Assembly: GCF_024741135.1 (NCBI RefSeq)
Contig: NZ_JANSUY010000001.1
Location: 558,001 to 622,000 of the forward strand
Direction: 5' to 3'
Length of the DNA stretch: 64,000 nucleotides
DNA from: Aquiflexum gelatinilyticum
Lineage (GTDB): Bacteria > Bacteroidota > Bacteroidia > Cytophagales > Cyclobacteriaceae
Notes under the pieces: generated by a model
Database searches by the model: none
Told to the model about the DNA's origin: nothing
The model's input: only the letters and a program-made list of their open reading frames with translations
Shown here: positions 50,603 through 59,694 of the stretch, piece by piece
How the letters are laid out: every line of letters begins with the position of its first letter
How positions within the stretch are numbered: position 1 is the first letter of the stretch
Translations under genes and position numbers: made by a program

Positions 50603-51376
50603 ATGAGCACAAAGTCAGTCATCTCAGGCCTTTTCATGGCAATCATTCTTTTTTTCTTTCAGAAATCCTTTGGTCAAAACCAATATATACACGATGGTAT
50701 CGTCCGGGGCGACCAATCCAAAAAACAGATTTCCTTAGTCTTTACCGGCCATGAATATGCAGAGGGAGGATGGTATATCCTTAAAACTTTGGAGAAAAAT
50801 AAAATAAAGGCCTCATTTTTTTTCACAGGGGATTTTTACAGGAACCATGATTTTGAAAGCCTGATCAAGTCACTCAAAACCCAAGGTCATTATTTAGGAG
50901 CCCATTCTGACAAGCACCTTCTTTACTGTCCATGGGATGACAGGTCCCAGCCATTGATTGACAGGTATACATTTTCAAAAGACCTGTTAGATAATTATTC
51001 TGAAATGAAGCGATTCGGGATCGAACAGGAAGATGCCCAGTATTTTTTACCTCCTTATGAATGGTATAATGAAAATATCAGCGAATGGGCCGGAAAACTT
51101 GGCTTTGACCTGATCAGTTTTACGCCGGGGCCAAGGACAAATGCCGATTACACAGATCCGGAGATGGAAAATTACATCGGCTCGGAAGAAATTTTGCAGA
51201 CTATCTGGCAATGCGAATACAAAAATCCAAATGGATTGAATGGTTTTATTATCTTAATTCACATTGGGGTGGGGGAAAAGCGCACAGATAAATTCTACGA
51301 ACTCCTTCCCGATTTGATCAAAGGATTGCAAAAGTCAGGATACGAAATCGTGGATTTGGATCAATTGCTGAAATAA
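50603..51376 (+). CDS. Polysaccharide deacetylase-like exported protein
   Basis: A 257-residue NodB-fold protein with a signal peptide (1-24, KSFGQ). The substrate motif H-x3-H is present as AHSDKHLLY, LPPYEWYNE resembles motif 3, and FIILIHIGVG resembles motif 5. Motif 1, usually TFDDG, is TGHEYAEGG, so the metal-binding Asp is missing. The enzyme may bind glycans without the usual zinc-dependent catalysis, or use another residue. It is divergent from pntAA and convergent with the amidoligase operon. Confidence 0.78.
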   Translation: MSTKSVISGLFMAIILFFFQKSFGQNQYIHDGIVRGDQSKKQISLVFTGHEYAEGGWYILKTLEKNKIKASFFFTGDFYRNHDFESLIKSLKTQGHYLGAHSDKHLLYCPWDDRSQPLIDRYTFSKDLLDNYSEMKRFGIEQEDAQYFLPPYEWYNENISEWAGKLGFDLISFTPGPRTNADYTDPEMENYIGSEEILQTIWQCEYKNPNGLNGFIILIHIGVGEKRTDKFYELLPDLIKGLQKSGYEIVDLDQLLK

Positions 51377-51387
51377 AATGAACTGAA

Positions 51388-52578
51388 TTATTTCTCAAAC
51401 AAGCCAATTGTACCGCCTACCCAATCTTTGTCCTTGTTGAATTTGACACCGATCATTTCTCCTCGGCTTAGCCTTACCAAGTTACCGATGAGGGTTGGGT
51501 TTTCATCCTTTTCAGGCCAAACAGCCAACATCCTCACTTCAGCTTTCACTTTTCCTTCAATAGCTTGAAGCACAGGGACATATTTGGCTTTTTTCTGAAG
51601 TATATAAAGGTCTTTGTCCACCACTTCCTCAATGTCTGATTTTTTTACATTAAAAATCACCCCGCTTCCCGAAAAGGAGAACAAAGGTTTCAAAACATAA
51701 TTTTCCAAATCTTCAGGAATTTCCTTCAGGTCGCTCAGTAAAGTAGTCTCTATAAAATAAGGTCCTTTGAGGTAAGGAAGGATAAATTTACTGATTCGGT
51801 AAAACCAATTTGGATGGCCTGCCCATTCTACATCCAATTCCTCCAAAAATGAAAATTCCATCTTAAGGTCTTTTCTTGCCTCAAGTTCATCAAAAATTAC
51901 CCGATTATAAATTCTTTTGATGCGGATTTCACGGCCTTCTTTGTTGGTGTAAAAAAGCTGTTTTCCTTTTTTGGTCACTTCCGTTACACAGACAAAAGGC
52001 ACCCCAAGATCTCTTTGGCAGTAATAGAAGTCAATTTTTGTATTTTGTTTTTCGGGTTCAATCTCTAAAAGGATGACCTCTTCAGGAAGGTGGCCTTTCA
52101 GGACTGTTTCCTTGAATATAGACAGATAACTATCAGGATTCAGGCTGTTGAAATATGGGGTAAAATTACTGAGATAAGGATAGGCCTTTTTTATTTTTTC
52201 AAAGAGATTGTATTGGAAATTAAATACAGATGGGAAACCCTGTACTTCGATCAGTTTTGGGATAATTTTCCCTTCCTCCTCACATATTCCAAAGTCAATG
52301 GCGAGAAATTGGGTATGGTGATCCTGATTGGGGACATTGAAATTGACACTCAGTGATTTTTCAGTAAGGGAATTGAAATCCTCCCTTTTTATAAAATCAA
52401 TTACATGCTGACACCCTTCCAATAGCTGATCCTTGAGTTCCTTTGGGATGAAAAAAGGGGATTCAGCCACTCTGAATGTGGGTAAATAGTCAAAATCTGA
52501 GGCAAGGTCTTTTAAAAAAGCCTGGTATTTTTCCACATTGAAGTTTTGGTTAAAAAACTCCCGGTGCTTCTGAATCAT
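51388..52578 (-). CDS. ATP-grasp-like protein, last gene of the amidoligase operon
   Basis: A 396-residue protein. The middle has LIEVQGFPSVFNFQ and the C-terminal half has NYVLKPLFSFSGSGVIFNVKK, YILQKKAKYVPVLQAIEGKVKAEVRML and GNLVRLSRGEMIGVKFN, a pattern of glutathionylspermidine-synthase-like/circularly permuted ATP-grasp ligases with a Lys-Pro, Gly-rich loop and a late Arg/Asn region. A ligase that joins an amine to a carboxylate is the best reading. The substrate is unknown. It lies 10 nt after the amidotransferase-like gene, closing the five-gene operon. Confidence 0.72.
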   Translation of the reverse strand: MIQKHREFFNQNFNVEKYQAFLKDLASDFDYLPTFRVAESPFFIPKELKDQLLEGCQHVIDFIKREDFNSLTEKSLSVNFNVPNQDHHTQFLAIDFGICEEEGKIIPKLIEVQGFPSVFNFQYNLFEKIKKAYPYLSNFTPYFNSLNPDSYLSIFKETVLKGHLPEEVILLEIEPEKQNTKIDFYYCQRDLGVPFVCVTEVTKKGKQLFYTNKEGREIRIKRIYNRVIFDELEARKDLKMEFSFLEELDVEWAGHPNWFYRISKFILPYLKGPYFIETTLLSDLKEIPEDLENYVLKPLFSFSGSGVIFNVKKSDIEEVVDKDLYILQKKAKYVPVLQAIEGKVKAEVRMLAVWPEKDENPTLIGNLVRLSRGEMIGVKFNKDKDWVGGTIGLFEK

Positions 52579-52588
52579 AAGTTAGGGA

Positions 52589-53413
52589 TTAATGTAATAT
52601 GGCTTGTTGTTCCTTTATAAAGCCAATGGATTGGCTCAGAAAATTCGGGATCAGGGTTTCGTTGGTTTTGTAGATGGTGTGTTCCTCCACAATATGTTCC
52701 AACATGGCGAGATATCTGGCTTTTCCCCTCAAGTCAATGATTTCATCCCGTACCTCATGTTTTTTGAGGTGGCTTAAAAAACCGACAGGATCGGCTTCAG
52801 GATGAAACTGCGTTCCCACCATTTCAGGTGAAAATCTAATAGCCATGATGGCCCTTTCGTATTCTACATGGTTTCGGATTTTTTCCAGAGCGATGATTTC
52901 AGCGCCCAATTCTTTGAATCTTTTTTGATGGGGTTGGACAACCTGATAATCCCTGGAATCTATTGCCCAAAATGGATTGTCCAAACTCTCAAAAAGTGGA
53001 TCGGTTAAACCTGAATCGGTTTTGTGTATCGTCATCACCCCAAAGGAAGTGGATTTCCTTCGAGTCACGTTTGCCAAGCCAAAATGCTGTACCGCCATCT
53101 GATAAGAATGACAAATGAAAAGGACATACTTTTTCCTTTCATTGGTTTGGTTCCAAACCCAAATATCATCAATCAGTTGGTAATATTTAGTGTCCCAAAT
53201 CCCATCGCCTTCCAAAGGATTTCCCGGTCCACCAGAAGAAATATAAACGTTGAAGTCTTCAATATTTGGAACTTCAGCGTTTTGCCTTACATTAAAAACT
53301 TCAATACTGAGTTCGTCTGCAAATCTTCCTACAATATCATGGATACATCGCATGCCCTGATTGGCTTTTCCATTGTACATATCCAATACGGCAACTTTGA
53401 TTTTTTCTTGCAT
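52589..53413 (-). CDS. Class I glutamine amidotransferase-like protein
   Basis: A 274-residue protein with a GATase1 fold: SSGGPGNPLEG oxyanion region, the nucleophile elbow FICHSYQMAVQHF with Cys near 101, and the His-Glu pair in GTQFHPEADP near 200. It would release ammonia from glutamine or act as a hydrolase in a synthetic pathway. No partner synthetase domain is fused. It is part of the operon after the GCS2 gene (95-nt gap, the largest in the operon). Confidence 0.82.
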   Translation of the reverse strand: MQEKIKVAVLDMYNGKANQGMRCIHDIVGRFADELSIEVFNVRQNAEVPNIEDFNVYISSGGPGNPLEGDGIWDTKYYQLIDDIWVWNQTNERKKYVLFICHSYQMAVQHFGLANVTRRKSTSFGVMTIHKTDSGLTDPLFESLDNPFWAIDSRDYQVVQPHQKRFKELGAEIIALEKIRNHVEYERAIMAIRFSPEMVGTQFHPEADPVGFLSHLKKHEVRDEIIDLRGKARYLAMLEHIVEEHTIYKTNETLIPNFLSQSIGFIKEQQAILH

Positions 53414-53508
53414 GGTGATTGTTGGATTTTTGGGGCTGAAAGTTAAGGATTATTGAATGCAGACAGGAGAAATATTTTTCCTGACTTACATTCAATATTC
53501 CTCTTGCA

Positions 53509-54618
53509 TCAGATTCCCTTGGTGAATTCTCCCACGATGAAGTCCACTACTTTGGACAAGTCATGGTCATTTTCTTCATATACAGCCAATTGTTTGTCTG
53601 CTCCGGTTCCGTTTTTGAGGATCTCGTAGACATAATTGATTTCCTGCCTGCTGCCAAGTTCATCGACTACATCGTCGATGAATTCGAGGAGCTCTATCAT
53701 GAGTTCCTTGTAAGCGACTTCTTTTTTCTGACCAAAATCAATCATCAGACCGTCGGTACCGTATCTTGCCGCCCTGAATTTGTTTTCACGGATCAAAGCA
53801 ATCCTGTAGATATTGAAGCTCGTGTTCATCATACTCATTTTGTAGAGTTTGGCGACTACAGCTTGGATCAATGCCGTGATACAGATCGTTTCATCCACAG
53901 TGAGACACATATCACAAATCCTGAATTCAATGGTACTGAAGAAGGGGTGCATCCTCAGGTCCCACCATATTTTTTTTGGATTGTCGATACAGTTTGTCTT
54001 GACCAAAGTCTCCAGGAAATTATCATAAGACTGTACCGAATCAAAATACTCAGGCAAGCCGGTTCTTGGGAATTTGGCAAAAACGTGCGCTCTAAAGGCC
54101 TTGAAACCTGTATTTCGACCTTCCCAAAAAGGAGAGTTGGTCGAAAGTGCGTAAATATGCGGAAGAAAATAGCAGGCTTGATTCATGATTTGAAGGGCCA
54201 ACTCTCTGTTTTCGATCCCCACATGTACATGCAATCCGAAAATCAGGTTAGACCTTGCGGTATCCTGAAGTTCTTTGACAATCATATGGTAGCGCGGATC
54301 GTCAGTAATGGGCTGTTCCTGCCATTTTGAAAAAGGATGGGTTCCGGAAGCTCCGACTATCAGGTTTTGTTCGGAGGCAAGGTCTACGATTTTCTTTCTC
54401 AAATAAGAAACTTCATTTCGTGCATCTGCGATGTTTTGACAGATATTTGTTCCTACTTCGACTACAGACTGGTGCATTTCTGCTTTGACCTGTTCTTTCA
54501 GTATGATTTTGGCGCCATCTACAATTTTTGACATATGGGACCTCAGGTCCCTTGTGTTGGGGTCAATGATTTGGTATTCCTCCTCTACGCCCAATGTAAA
54601 AACAGGTAGTTTTCTCAT
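53509..54618 (-). CDS. Carboxylate-amine ligase, GCS2 (glutamate-cysteine ligase 2) family
   Basis: A 369-residue YbdK/GCS2 protein with LGVEEEYQIIDPNTRDL at the start, EVGTNICQNIADAR, GLHVHVGIENRELALQ and a late RFRIC-like EFRICDMCLTVDET. It ligates an amino acid to a carboxylate using ATP, like glutamate-cysteine ligase, but GCS2 relatives make other amides. It lies between the RimK-type ATP-grasp (3-nt gap) and the amidotransferase-like gene. Confidence 0.9.
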   Translation of the reverse strand: MRKLPVFTLGVEEEYQIIDPNTRDLRSHMSKIVDGAKIILKEQVKAEMHQSVVEVGTNICQNIADARNEVSYLRKKIVDLASEQNLIVGASGTHPFSKWQEQPITDDPRYHMIVKELQDTARSNLIFGLHVHVGIENRELALQIMNQACYFLPHIYALSTNSPFWEGRNTGFKAFRAHVFAKFPRTGLPEYFDSVQSYDNFLETLVKTNCIDNPKKIWWDLRMHPFFSTIEFRICDMCLTVDETICITALIQAVVAKLYKMSMMNTSFNIYRIALIRENKFRAARYGTDGLMIDFGQKKEVAYKELMIELLEFIDDVVDELGSRQEINYVYEILKNGTGADKQLAVYEENDHDLSKVVDFIVGEFTKGI

Positions 54619-54621
54619 AGA

Positions 54622-55578
54622 TCAGAATCTTTTTGCCGAACTCACTGCATCTTTCATAAAAGTCCCCCAGGTAAGGTTGATCTTTCCGGGTTTATGGGAT
54701 TTGGCATAGGAGATCGCCATTTTGGCTGCTTCTTCTACTACCCAATCAAAGTTGGCCTGACCGACTGAGTTGATATCGGCGTCCGGTGCAGGGTTTCCAA
54801 AATCAATTGCATAAGGAACACCGTCTTTGACGGCAAATTCTACGGTATTGAAATCATACCCAAGACCATGACAAAGTTTGAGGGTATAATCCTTTACTGT
54901 TGCCAATAGCTTTTTGGAAGCGGGAGGCCCATCTATCACATAGCGGAGATGGTGGGGATTGCGGGGTTCATATTGCATGATCCTCACTGCTTTTCCACCA
55001 AGGCAGTACACCCTAAAATATTCCTGAAATACGATTTCTTCTTGGAGCAGCATGACCAATTGGCCTGTTTCCCTATGTTTTTGAAAAAATTCCTCTTTAT
55101 TTTCCAAGCGGTAGACATTTTTCCAGCCACCTCCTGCATAGGGTTTCATGTAAGCCGGAAATCCGACATAATCAAAAATCCCCTGCCAGTCCAAAGGCAT
55201 TTTTAAATTTCTAAAAGACTTGGCAGTAGTATCCGTGGGATGCTCAGCAGACGGCAAAATAACGGTATTTGGTAAGGGTACACCCAATTGGTCTGCGAGT
55301 GCGTTGTTAAAAAACTTATCATCTGCACTCCACCAAAATGGGTTGTTGATGACTGCGGTGCCTGTCAGGGCAGCATTTTTGAGATAAGCCCTGTAAAAAG
55401 GTACATCCTGAGAAATTCTGTCAATGATGACAGCATACTCAGAAAGCTGGTTTTGGATTACCTTATCGATCAAAACAGGTTCTGCAACAATTCCTTTTTC
55501 ATTTTTTTCATTGACTCTTTCTACAAATGCATGGGGAAAAGTGTCTTCCATGCCAAACAGAATTCCTATCTTTTTCAT
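54622..55578 (-). CDS. RimK-like ATP-grasp ligase
   Basis: A 318-residue ATP-grasp protein with a preATP-grasp domain (KIGILFGMEDTFPHAF), VGFPAYMKPYAGGGWKNVYR as the ATP-lysine/Gly-rich region, LLQEEIVFQEYFRVYCLGG, and the metal-binding EFAVKDGVPYAIDFGNPAPD. It forms an amide bond between an amino acid or peptide and a carboxylate. It follows the esterase gene by 17 nt. Confidence 0.88.
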   Translation of the reverse strand: MKKIGILFGMEDTFPHAFVERVNEKNEKGIVAEPVLIDKVIQNQLSEYAVIIDRISQDVPFYRAYLKNAALTGTAVINNPFWWSADDKFFNNALADQLGVPLPNTVILPSAEHPTDTTAKSFRNLKMPLDWQGIFDYVGFPAYMKPYAGGGWKNVYRLENKEEFFQKHRETGQLVMLLQEEIVFQEYFRVYCLGGKAVRIMQYEPRNPHHLRYVIDGPPASKKLLATVKDYTLKLCHGLGYDFNTVEFAVKDGVPYAIDFGNPAPDADINSVGQANFDWVVEEAAKMAISYAKSHKPGKINLTWGTFMKDAVSSAKRF

Positions 55579-55595
55579 ATACGGTTGGTATTTGG

Positions 55596-56309
55596 TTAAT
55601 TAAATTTGATTCTTGATAAATAATGGGGGAACATTTCTTTCCAGATCGGCCAATCATGGTGCTTGTCTTTGCGGACGTCAAGCCAGTGGCGGATTCCCTT
55701 TGCTTCTAAGGAATCGCTCAGCTTCACATTGGCATCGTAGCAAATATCCCAATTGGAAGTGCCCAGGACTATGTCCATTTTCCACAGATCACCATCATGG
55801 TTTCCCGGCAAAAATTCAAGTGGAGAATTATAAAAGATATCCTCGTGGTTATATCCATTCATGAAATTTCTGATTTCAAATGCCCCGGACATCGAAAACA
55901 TGTGACTGACATAACCAGGATAACGGAAACCGAAATTAGCAGCATGGTAACCTCCAAAACTGCATCCTGCCATCACCACTTTTCCTACTGAAGTATTAAA
56001 TCTGATTTTTTCCACGATTTCATAACGGATCATGTGGTCATAGGCAATGTGATTTTGAATTCGCTGATGGGGGTGGATTTGCTTATTATAAAAGCTGTCC
56101 CTGTCATTACTTTCCGGACAGAATATCTGAACCAAGCCTTGTTCTATAAACCAACTCGCAGCACCTATCAATCCCATGTCTCTGTTTTCGTGAAATGATC
56201 CCATGGAAGTTGGGTACAAAACAACAGGATATCCCGCATGACCAAAAGCAAGCATTTGCACATCTCTGTGCAGATGTGGGGAGTACCACTTAAAATATTC
56301 CTCTTTCAT
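55596..56309 (-). CDS. Alpha/beta-hydrolase of the esterase family
   Basis: A 237-residue hydrolase starting at MKEEYFKWYS, in the esterase-D/PHB-depolymerase-like family. The nucleophile elbow is MAGCSFGGYHAAN near 126; the Asp is probably in LGTSNWDICYD and the His in DKHHDWPIW. There is no signal peptide after the chosen start. It opens the operon ATP-grasp/GCS2/amidotransferase/ATP-grasp and may hydrolyse an ester or release the product. Confidence 0.83.
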   Translation of the reverse strand: MKEEYFKWYSPHLHRDVQMLAFGHAGYPVVLYPTSMGSFHENRDMGLIGAASWFIEQGLVQIFCPESNDRDSFYNKQIHPHQRIQNHIAYDHMIRYEIVEKIRFNTSVGKVVMAGCSFGGYHAANFGFRYPGYVSHMFSMSGAFEIRNFMNGYNHEDIFYNSPLEFLPGNHDGDLWKMDIVLGTSNWDICYDANVKLSDSLEAKGIRHWLDVRKDKHHDWPIWKEMFPHYLSRIKFN

Positions 56310-56467
56310 ATACAAAATTTTCTTATCTGAATAAAAATAGTCCGCTTTTGGTGAATCACAAAAAAATATGGTCAAAGTTTTCTGACAGCAACCAAATAAA
56401 TAATCAATCGGGAAATTTTAAATCTTATGCTTCCACTGAACTGATTTTGAAATGAAGGGATTTACTT

Positions 56468-56962
56468 TCAGGATTTTTTTTCCAAAGTCTTTTTTCCAAA
56501 TCCAATTACAACAAAAATCAAAGTAATGGCCGTAAAGAACCATTTTAAACTTGTAGAGATACCTGCCAATGTTCCCCAAAAAATGGATTTTTCGGGAAAC
56601 AAACCCAGCATGGTGATGATGGAAAAATTTTCGATAAAATCGAATACAAGAATCGTAAAAGGCAAAAGTGCAATCATTTCATTTTGCCAAAGTTTAAAAA
56701 TGATAAAGGAGAAAAGTAAACTGTAAACTATCGGATATATCATGTCCGAAACCATCAGACCCATCCTGTAGCTTTCGCGGATTTCTTCCGAGAACCGACT
56801 CAGTCGTGAATAAGCTTCCTCTGCAGTATAATTAATCTCCAGGTCAAGGGGTTTTTCTCCCGTCATCATGCCGGGCAAGATCCAAAGATTAAATCCCAAG
56901 AACAGTACAAAAAGAAAAAAGATGTTTTTGTAGCTGCCGAATCGGATCAAGAACTTCCTCAT
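56468..56962 (-). CDS. Small membrane protein of unknown function
   Basis: A 164-residue protein with four hydrophobic helices (residues about 10-30, 70-95, 100-120, 130-155) and a polar loop between helices 1 and 2 (residues 33-68). Start ATG 56962 overlaps the gamma-carbonic anhydrase stop by 4 nt (ATGA), so the two are translationally coupled. No family recognised. Confidence 0.65.
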   Translation of the reverse strand: MRKFLIRFGSYKNIFFLFVLFLGFNLWILPGMMTGEKPLDLEINYTAEEAYSRLSRFSEEIRESYRMGLMVSDMIYPIVYSLLFSFIIFKLWQNEMIALLPFTILVFDFIENFSIITMLGLFPEKSIFWGTLAGISTSLKWFFTAITLIFVVIGFGKKTLEKKS

Positions 56963-57483
56963 TTTGTATCGCTTTCTTGAAACCATGTAGCATACATGGG
57001 GTAATTTCGCGCTGTTCTTTCAATAATTTCGAGCATTTCGGGACCGGTATCCTTTACTTTTTTGGCTGGCATGCCTGCATAGATGGAATTAGGCTCCACT
57101 ATCGTTCCCGCCAAAACCACCGCACCCGCAGCGATCACTGCACCGGAATGTACCACGGCATTGTCCATAATGATTGCACCCATACCGATCAGCACATTGT
57201 CGTGTATGGTACAGCCATGTACCACTGCATTATGGGCGATCGAAACTTTGTTTCCTATAACTGTCCCGGATTTTTGGTAGGTACAGTGGATTACCGCGCC
57301 ATCCTGGATATTGGTGTCATCCCCGATCCTGATGTGATGTACATCACCCCGGACCACGGCATTGAACCAAACGGTGCAATTTTTACCCATGATCACATCT
57401 CCTACGACAGTGGCATTTTCTGCCAGCCAGCATTTGTCCCCAAAACTTGGGCTAAATCCCCTTACACTTTTAATCAATGCCAT
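56959..57483 (-). CDS. Gamma-carbonic-anhydrase-like hexapeptide-repeat protein
   Basis: A 174-residue left-handed beta-helix protein with [LIV]-G-x4 repeats and the three zinc His expected of gamma-CA (VIHC, SIAHNAVVHGC). Residues 65-100 carry the metal site. It may hydrate CO2 or act in an unrelated hydrolytic or acyl role, as many homologues (PaaY, CaiE) do. It is coupled to a small membrane protein. Confidence 0.88.
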   Translation of the reverse strand: MALIKSVRGFSPSFGDKCWLAENATVVGDVIMGKNCTVWFNAVVRGDVHHIRIGDDTNIQDGAVIHCTYQKSGTVIGNKVSIAHNAVVHGCTIHDNVLIGMGAIIMDNAVVHSGAVIAAGAVVLAGTIVEPNSIYAGMPAKKVKDTGPEMLEIIERTARNYPMYATWFQESDTK

Positions 57484-57578
57484 TTTTTTTGTTTTTAAAT
57501 CTGATGGTGTACAAATACCTGAAGATCAAATTTATTTTTTTTTGGATTATCTGAACTTTTTTATCTGAAAATAGTTTT

Positions 57579-57608
57579 ATGTGTATATACATCAATGTGT
57601 ATACACAT
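57579..57608. promoter_or_regulatory. Tandem palindromes ATGTGTATATACAT and ATGTGTATACACAT
   Basis: Two 14-mers differ in one base and lie 2 bp apart (57579-57592, 57595-57608). The second is a perfect palindrome. They end 33 nt before the yceI start and look like a paired operator for a dimeric regulator. Confidence 0.5.
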
Positions 57609-57641
57609 AATCTATTTAAAAAATCAAACCATTCCCACAGT

Positions 57642-58361
57642 ATGAAATTATTACAACAAACAGGTTTAATTATTGCGCTTGCGCTGATTGTCGTGTCTTG
57701 CGGCAAACCAAGTGACACAGTTGATGCAACTGAAGCTGCTGAAGTAGCTGAGGCAACAGGCAAAACACTTGCCATTGATCCTTCCACAAGCACTATCAAC
57801 TGGAGAGGTTACAAGCCAACAGGTCAGCATTATGGATTCATCCCTGTGACTTCAGGTGAAGTGACTGTTCAAGGTGAAGAACTTACCGGTGCCAAATTTG
57901 TATTTGACATCACAGGATTGAAAATCCAGGATATGGAAGAATCAAATGAATTTTATGGAAAACTTTGGGGTCACCTTCAGTCTCCTGATTTCTTTGATGC
58001 TGCCAACCATCCACAGGCAACATTTGAATTGACTTCTGTAGAGCCTTTTGCTGCAGGTGCCATTGCTGACAAAGAAGAATTTGCTTCTGAAAACACGCCG
58101 AAGAAAGATTCTGAAGTAGCTCCTTCCAATCCAACCCACTTGATTTCTGGAAACCTGACGATCAGAGGTACTACCAAAAACATCAAATTTCCAGCTTCTG
58201 TGTCTATTGTAGACGGTGCAGTGAATGCAACTGCAGGTTTCAATATCGACAGAACTGCTTGGGGTTTGTCTTATGGTGATGAAGCCACTGCAGTCGACAA
58301 AGCCAAGGATCAATTTATCTACAATACAGTTTCTGTAGGTTTTGACATCAAAGCAAACTAA
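57642..58361 (+). CDS. YceI-like lipoprotein
   Basis: A 239-residue lipoprotein (signal with IVVSC, Cys near residue 20) followed by an Ala/Glu-rich linker and a YceI domain: STINWRGYKPTGQHYGFIPVTSGEV, LWGHLQSPDFFDAANHPQATFELTS and NLTIRGTTKNIKFPA. YceI proteins bind isoprenoid-like lipids in an eight-strand lipocalin-like barrel. Start at MKLLQQTG; 21 upstream codons run through the palindromes. It is probably controlled through the tandem palindromes, and a strong terminator follows. Confidence 0.88.
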   Translation: MKLLQQTGLIIALALIVVSCGKPSDTVDATEAAEVAEATGKTLAIDPSTSTINWRGYKPTGQHYGFIPVTSGEVTVQGEELTGAKFVFDITGLKIQDMEESNEFYGKLWGHLQSPDFFDAANHPQATFELTSVEPFAAGAIADKEEFASENTPKKDSEVAPSNPTHLISGNLTIRGTTKNIKFPASVSIVDGAVNATAGFNIDRTAWGLSYGDEATAVDKAKDQFIYNTVSVGFDIKAN

Positions 58362-58382
58362 ACCAACTCAGTATATATATCC

Positions 58383-58412
58383 AAAAGAGGAAGCCGAAAG
58401 GTTTCCTCTTTT
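58383..58412 (+). terminator. Terminator of the yceI-like gene
   Basis: AAAAGAGGAA-G-CC / GGTTTCCTCTTTT with a GAAA tetraloop forms a long stem (58383-58395 / 58400-58412) followed by a T-run. It ends 28 nt before the pabB-like start. Confidence 0.85.
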
Positions 58413-58440
58413 TTTTGTGCCAATGCGTTACTTTTGTTGC

Positions 58441-59691
58441 ATGTCAGAAAAATTTGAATTCCCAATTCCTGATCATCCTGATTGGAAAAACCATTTGCTC
58501 AGGTGGTTTGACCTGAATTATAGCTACTTTTCATTTTTTCAAAACAATCAGATATCCTACCCACATGGTGGTTTTTCAAATGAGATTTTGGCAGGACAGC
58601 GGACGATGACTTTGGAAGAAACTGACCAATATTATGGCAAGAAAGAGCTGGTGGGTATCATCAGTTACGATTACAAAAACAAGGTTGAAAAACTCCGGAG
58701 CAATAATCCTGTACCGGTCGATTGTCCTGAATCCTTATTTTTTATTCCCGAAATCAAGATAGAAATCGGCAAGAACAATTTCACTGTTTTTCACCCTGAA
58801 GGAAAAAGAATAGGAGAAGAAATCAGGGAGTCAATACAAGTGATTTTGAACAATCCCAAAGTAAAAGTGAACCCTTTGACTACCGAACAGGACTATTTCT
58901 CTGCCATCAAAGCCATTCAAAACCATATCGAAGAAGGGGATATGTATGAGTTGAATTTTTGCATGGCTTTTAACTTTGAAAGTCAAAATTGGAATCCGAT
59001 TACCGGTTTTAGGGATTTGATGGAAAAGTCTCCGATGCCTTTTTCCTCCTTATTCAAAGCAAAGGACAAATACCTCATCGGAGCCTCTCCGGAGAGATTT
59101 CTCAAAAAAGCAGGAAACAAACTCATCGCCCAACCGATCAAAGGCACGATCAAAAGAGGCAAAGATGCTGCTGAAGATGAAATTCTTAAAAACCAATTGC
59201 TAAACTCCGAAAAGGAACGGGCCGAAAACCTCATGATTGTCGACCTAATGCGGAATGACCTTTCCAAAATCTCCGAAACAGGTTCTGTGGATGTGGAGGA
59301 GCTTTTTGGTGTCTATCCCTTTGCCAAAGTCCATCAGATGATCTCGACGGTGAGTTCCACTATTAAAAATGAGGTGGGTCTCAAGGAAATTTTCCATGCC
59401 ACATTTCCGATGGGGAGCATGACAGGCGCACCAAAAATCAAGTGCATGGAATTGATCGAGCAGTATGAAAATTTCCAGAGAGGATGGTTTTCAGGAACTT
59501 TGGGACATATTCATCCAAATGGAGATTTTGATTTCAATGTGGTTATTCGAAGTATTATTTTTGATCGAAATGCAGGCAAAGGATATTTTGCCGTAGGCTC
59601 AGCGATTACATATGACGCGGATGCAGGATATGAATATGAAGAGTGTCTGCTTAAAGCTTCGGCCATTATGGAGGTTTTGGAAGGAAAATAG
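58441..59691 (+). CDS. pabB: Aminodeoxychorismate synthase / chorismate-binding enzyme component I
   Basis: A 416-residue chorismate-utilising enzyme. The chorismate core is visible in EEGDMYELNFCM, RFLKKAGNKLIAQPIKGTIKRG, NLMIVDLMRNDLSKI and FPMGSMTGAPKIKCMELIE, then GYFAVGSAITYDADAGYEYEECLLKA. PIKGTIKRG with this length fits PabB, which makes 4-amino-4-deoxychorismate for folate. A stand-alone anthranilate synthase I cannot be excluded. No pabA or pabC is adjacent. ATG 58441 is preferred because the upstream start lies in the terminator. Confidence 0.85.
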   Translation: MSEKFEFPIPDHPDWKNHLLRWFDLNYSYFSFFQNNQISYPHGGFSNEILAGQRTMTLEETDQYYGKKELVGIISYDYKNKVEKLRSNNPVPVDCPESLFFIPEIKIEIGKNNFTVFHPEGKRIGEEIRESIQVILNNPKVKVNPLTTEQDYFSAIKAIQNHIEEGDMYELNFCMAFNFESQNWNPITGFRDLMEKSPMPFSSLFKAKDKYLIGASPERFLKKAGNKLIAQPIKGTIKRGKDAAEDEILKNQLLNSEKERAENLMIVDLMRNDLSKISETGSVDVEELFGVYPFAKVHQMISTVSSTIKNEVGLKEIFHATFPMGSMTGAPKIKCMELIEQYENFQRGWFSGTLGHIHPNGDFDFNVVIRSIIFDRNAGKGYFAVGSAITYDADAGYEYEECLLKASAIMEVLEGK

Positions 59692-59694
59692 CTT

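Noticed and set aside
50473-50754. A 93-codon plus-strand frame ahead of the deacetylase
   Set aside because: It overlaps the start of the deacetylase in another frame, lacks domain features and starts inside the promoter region.
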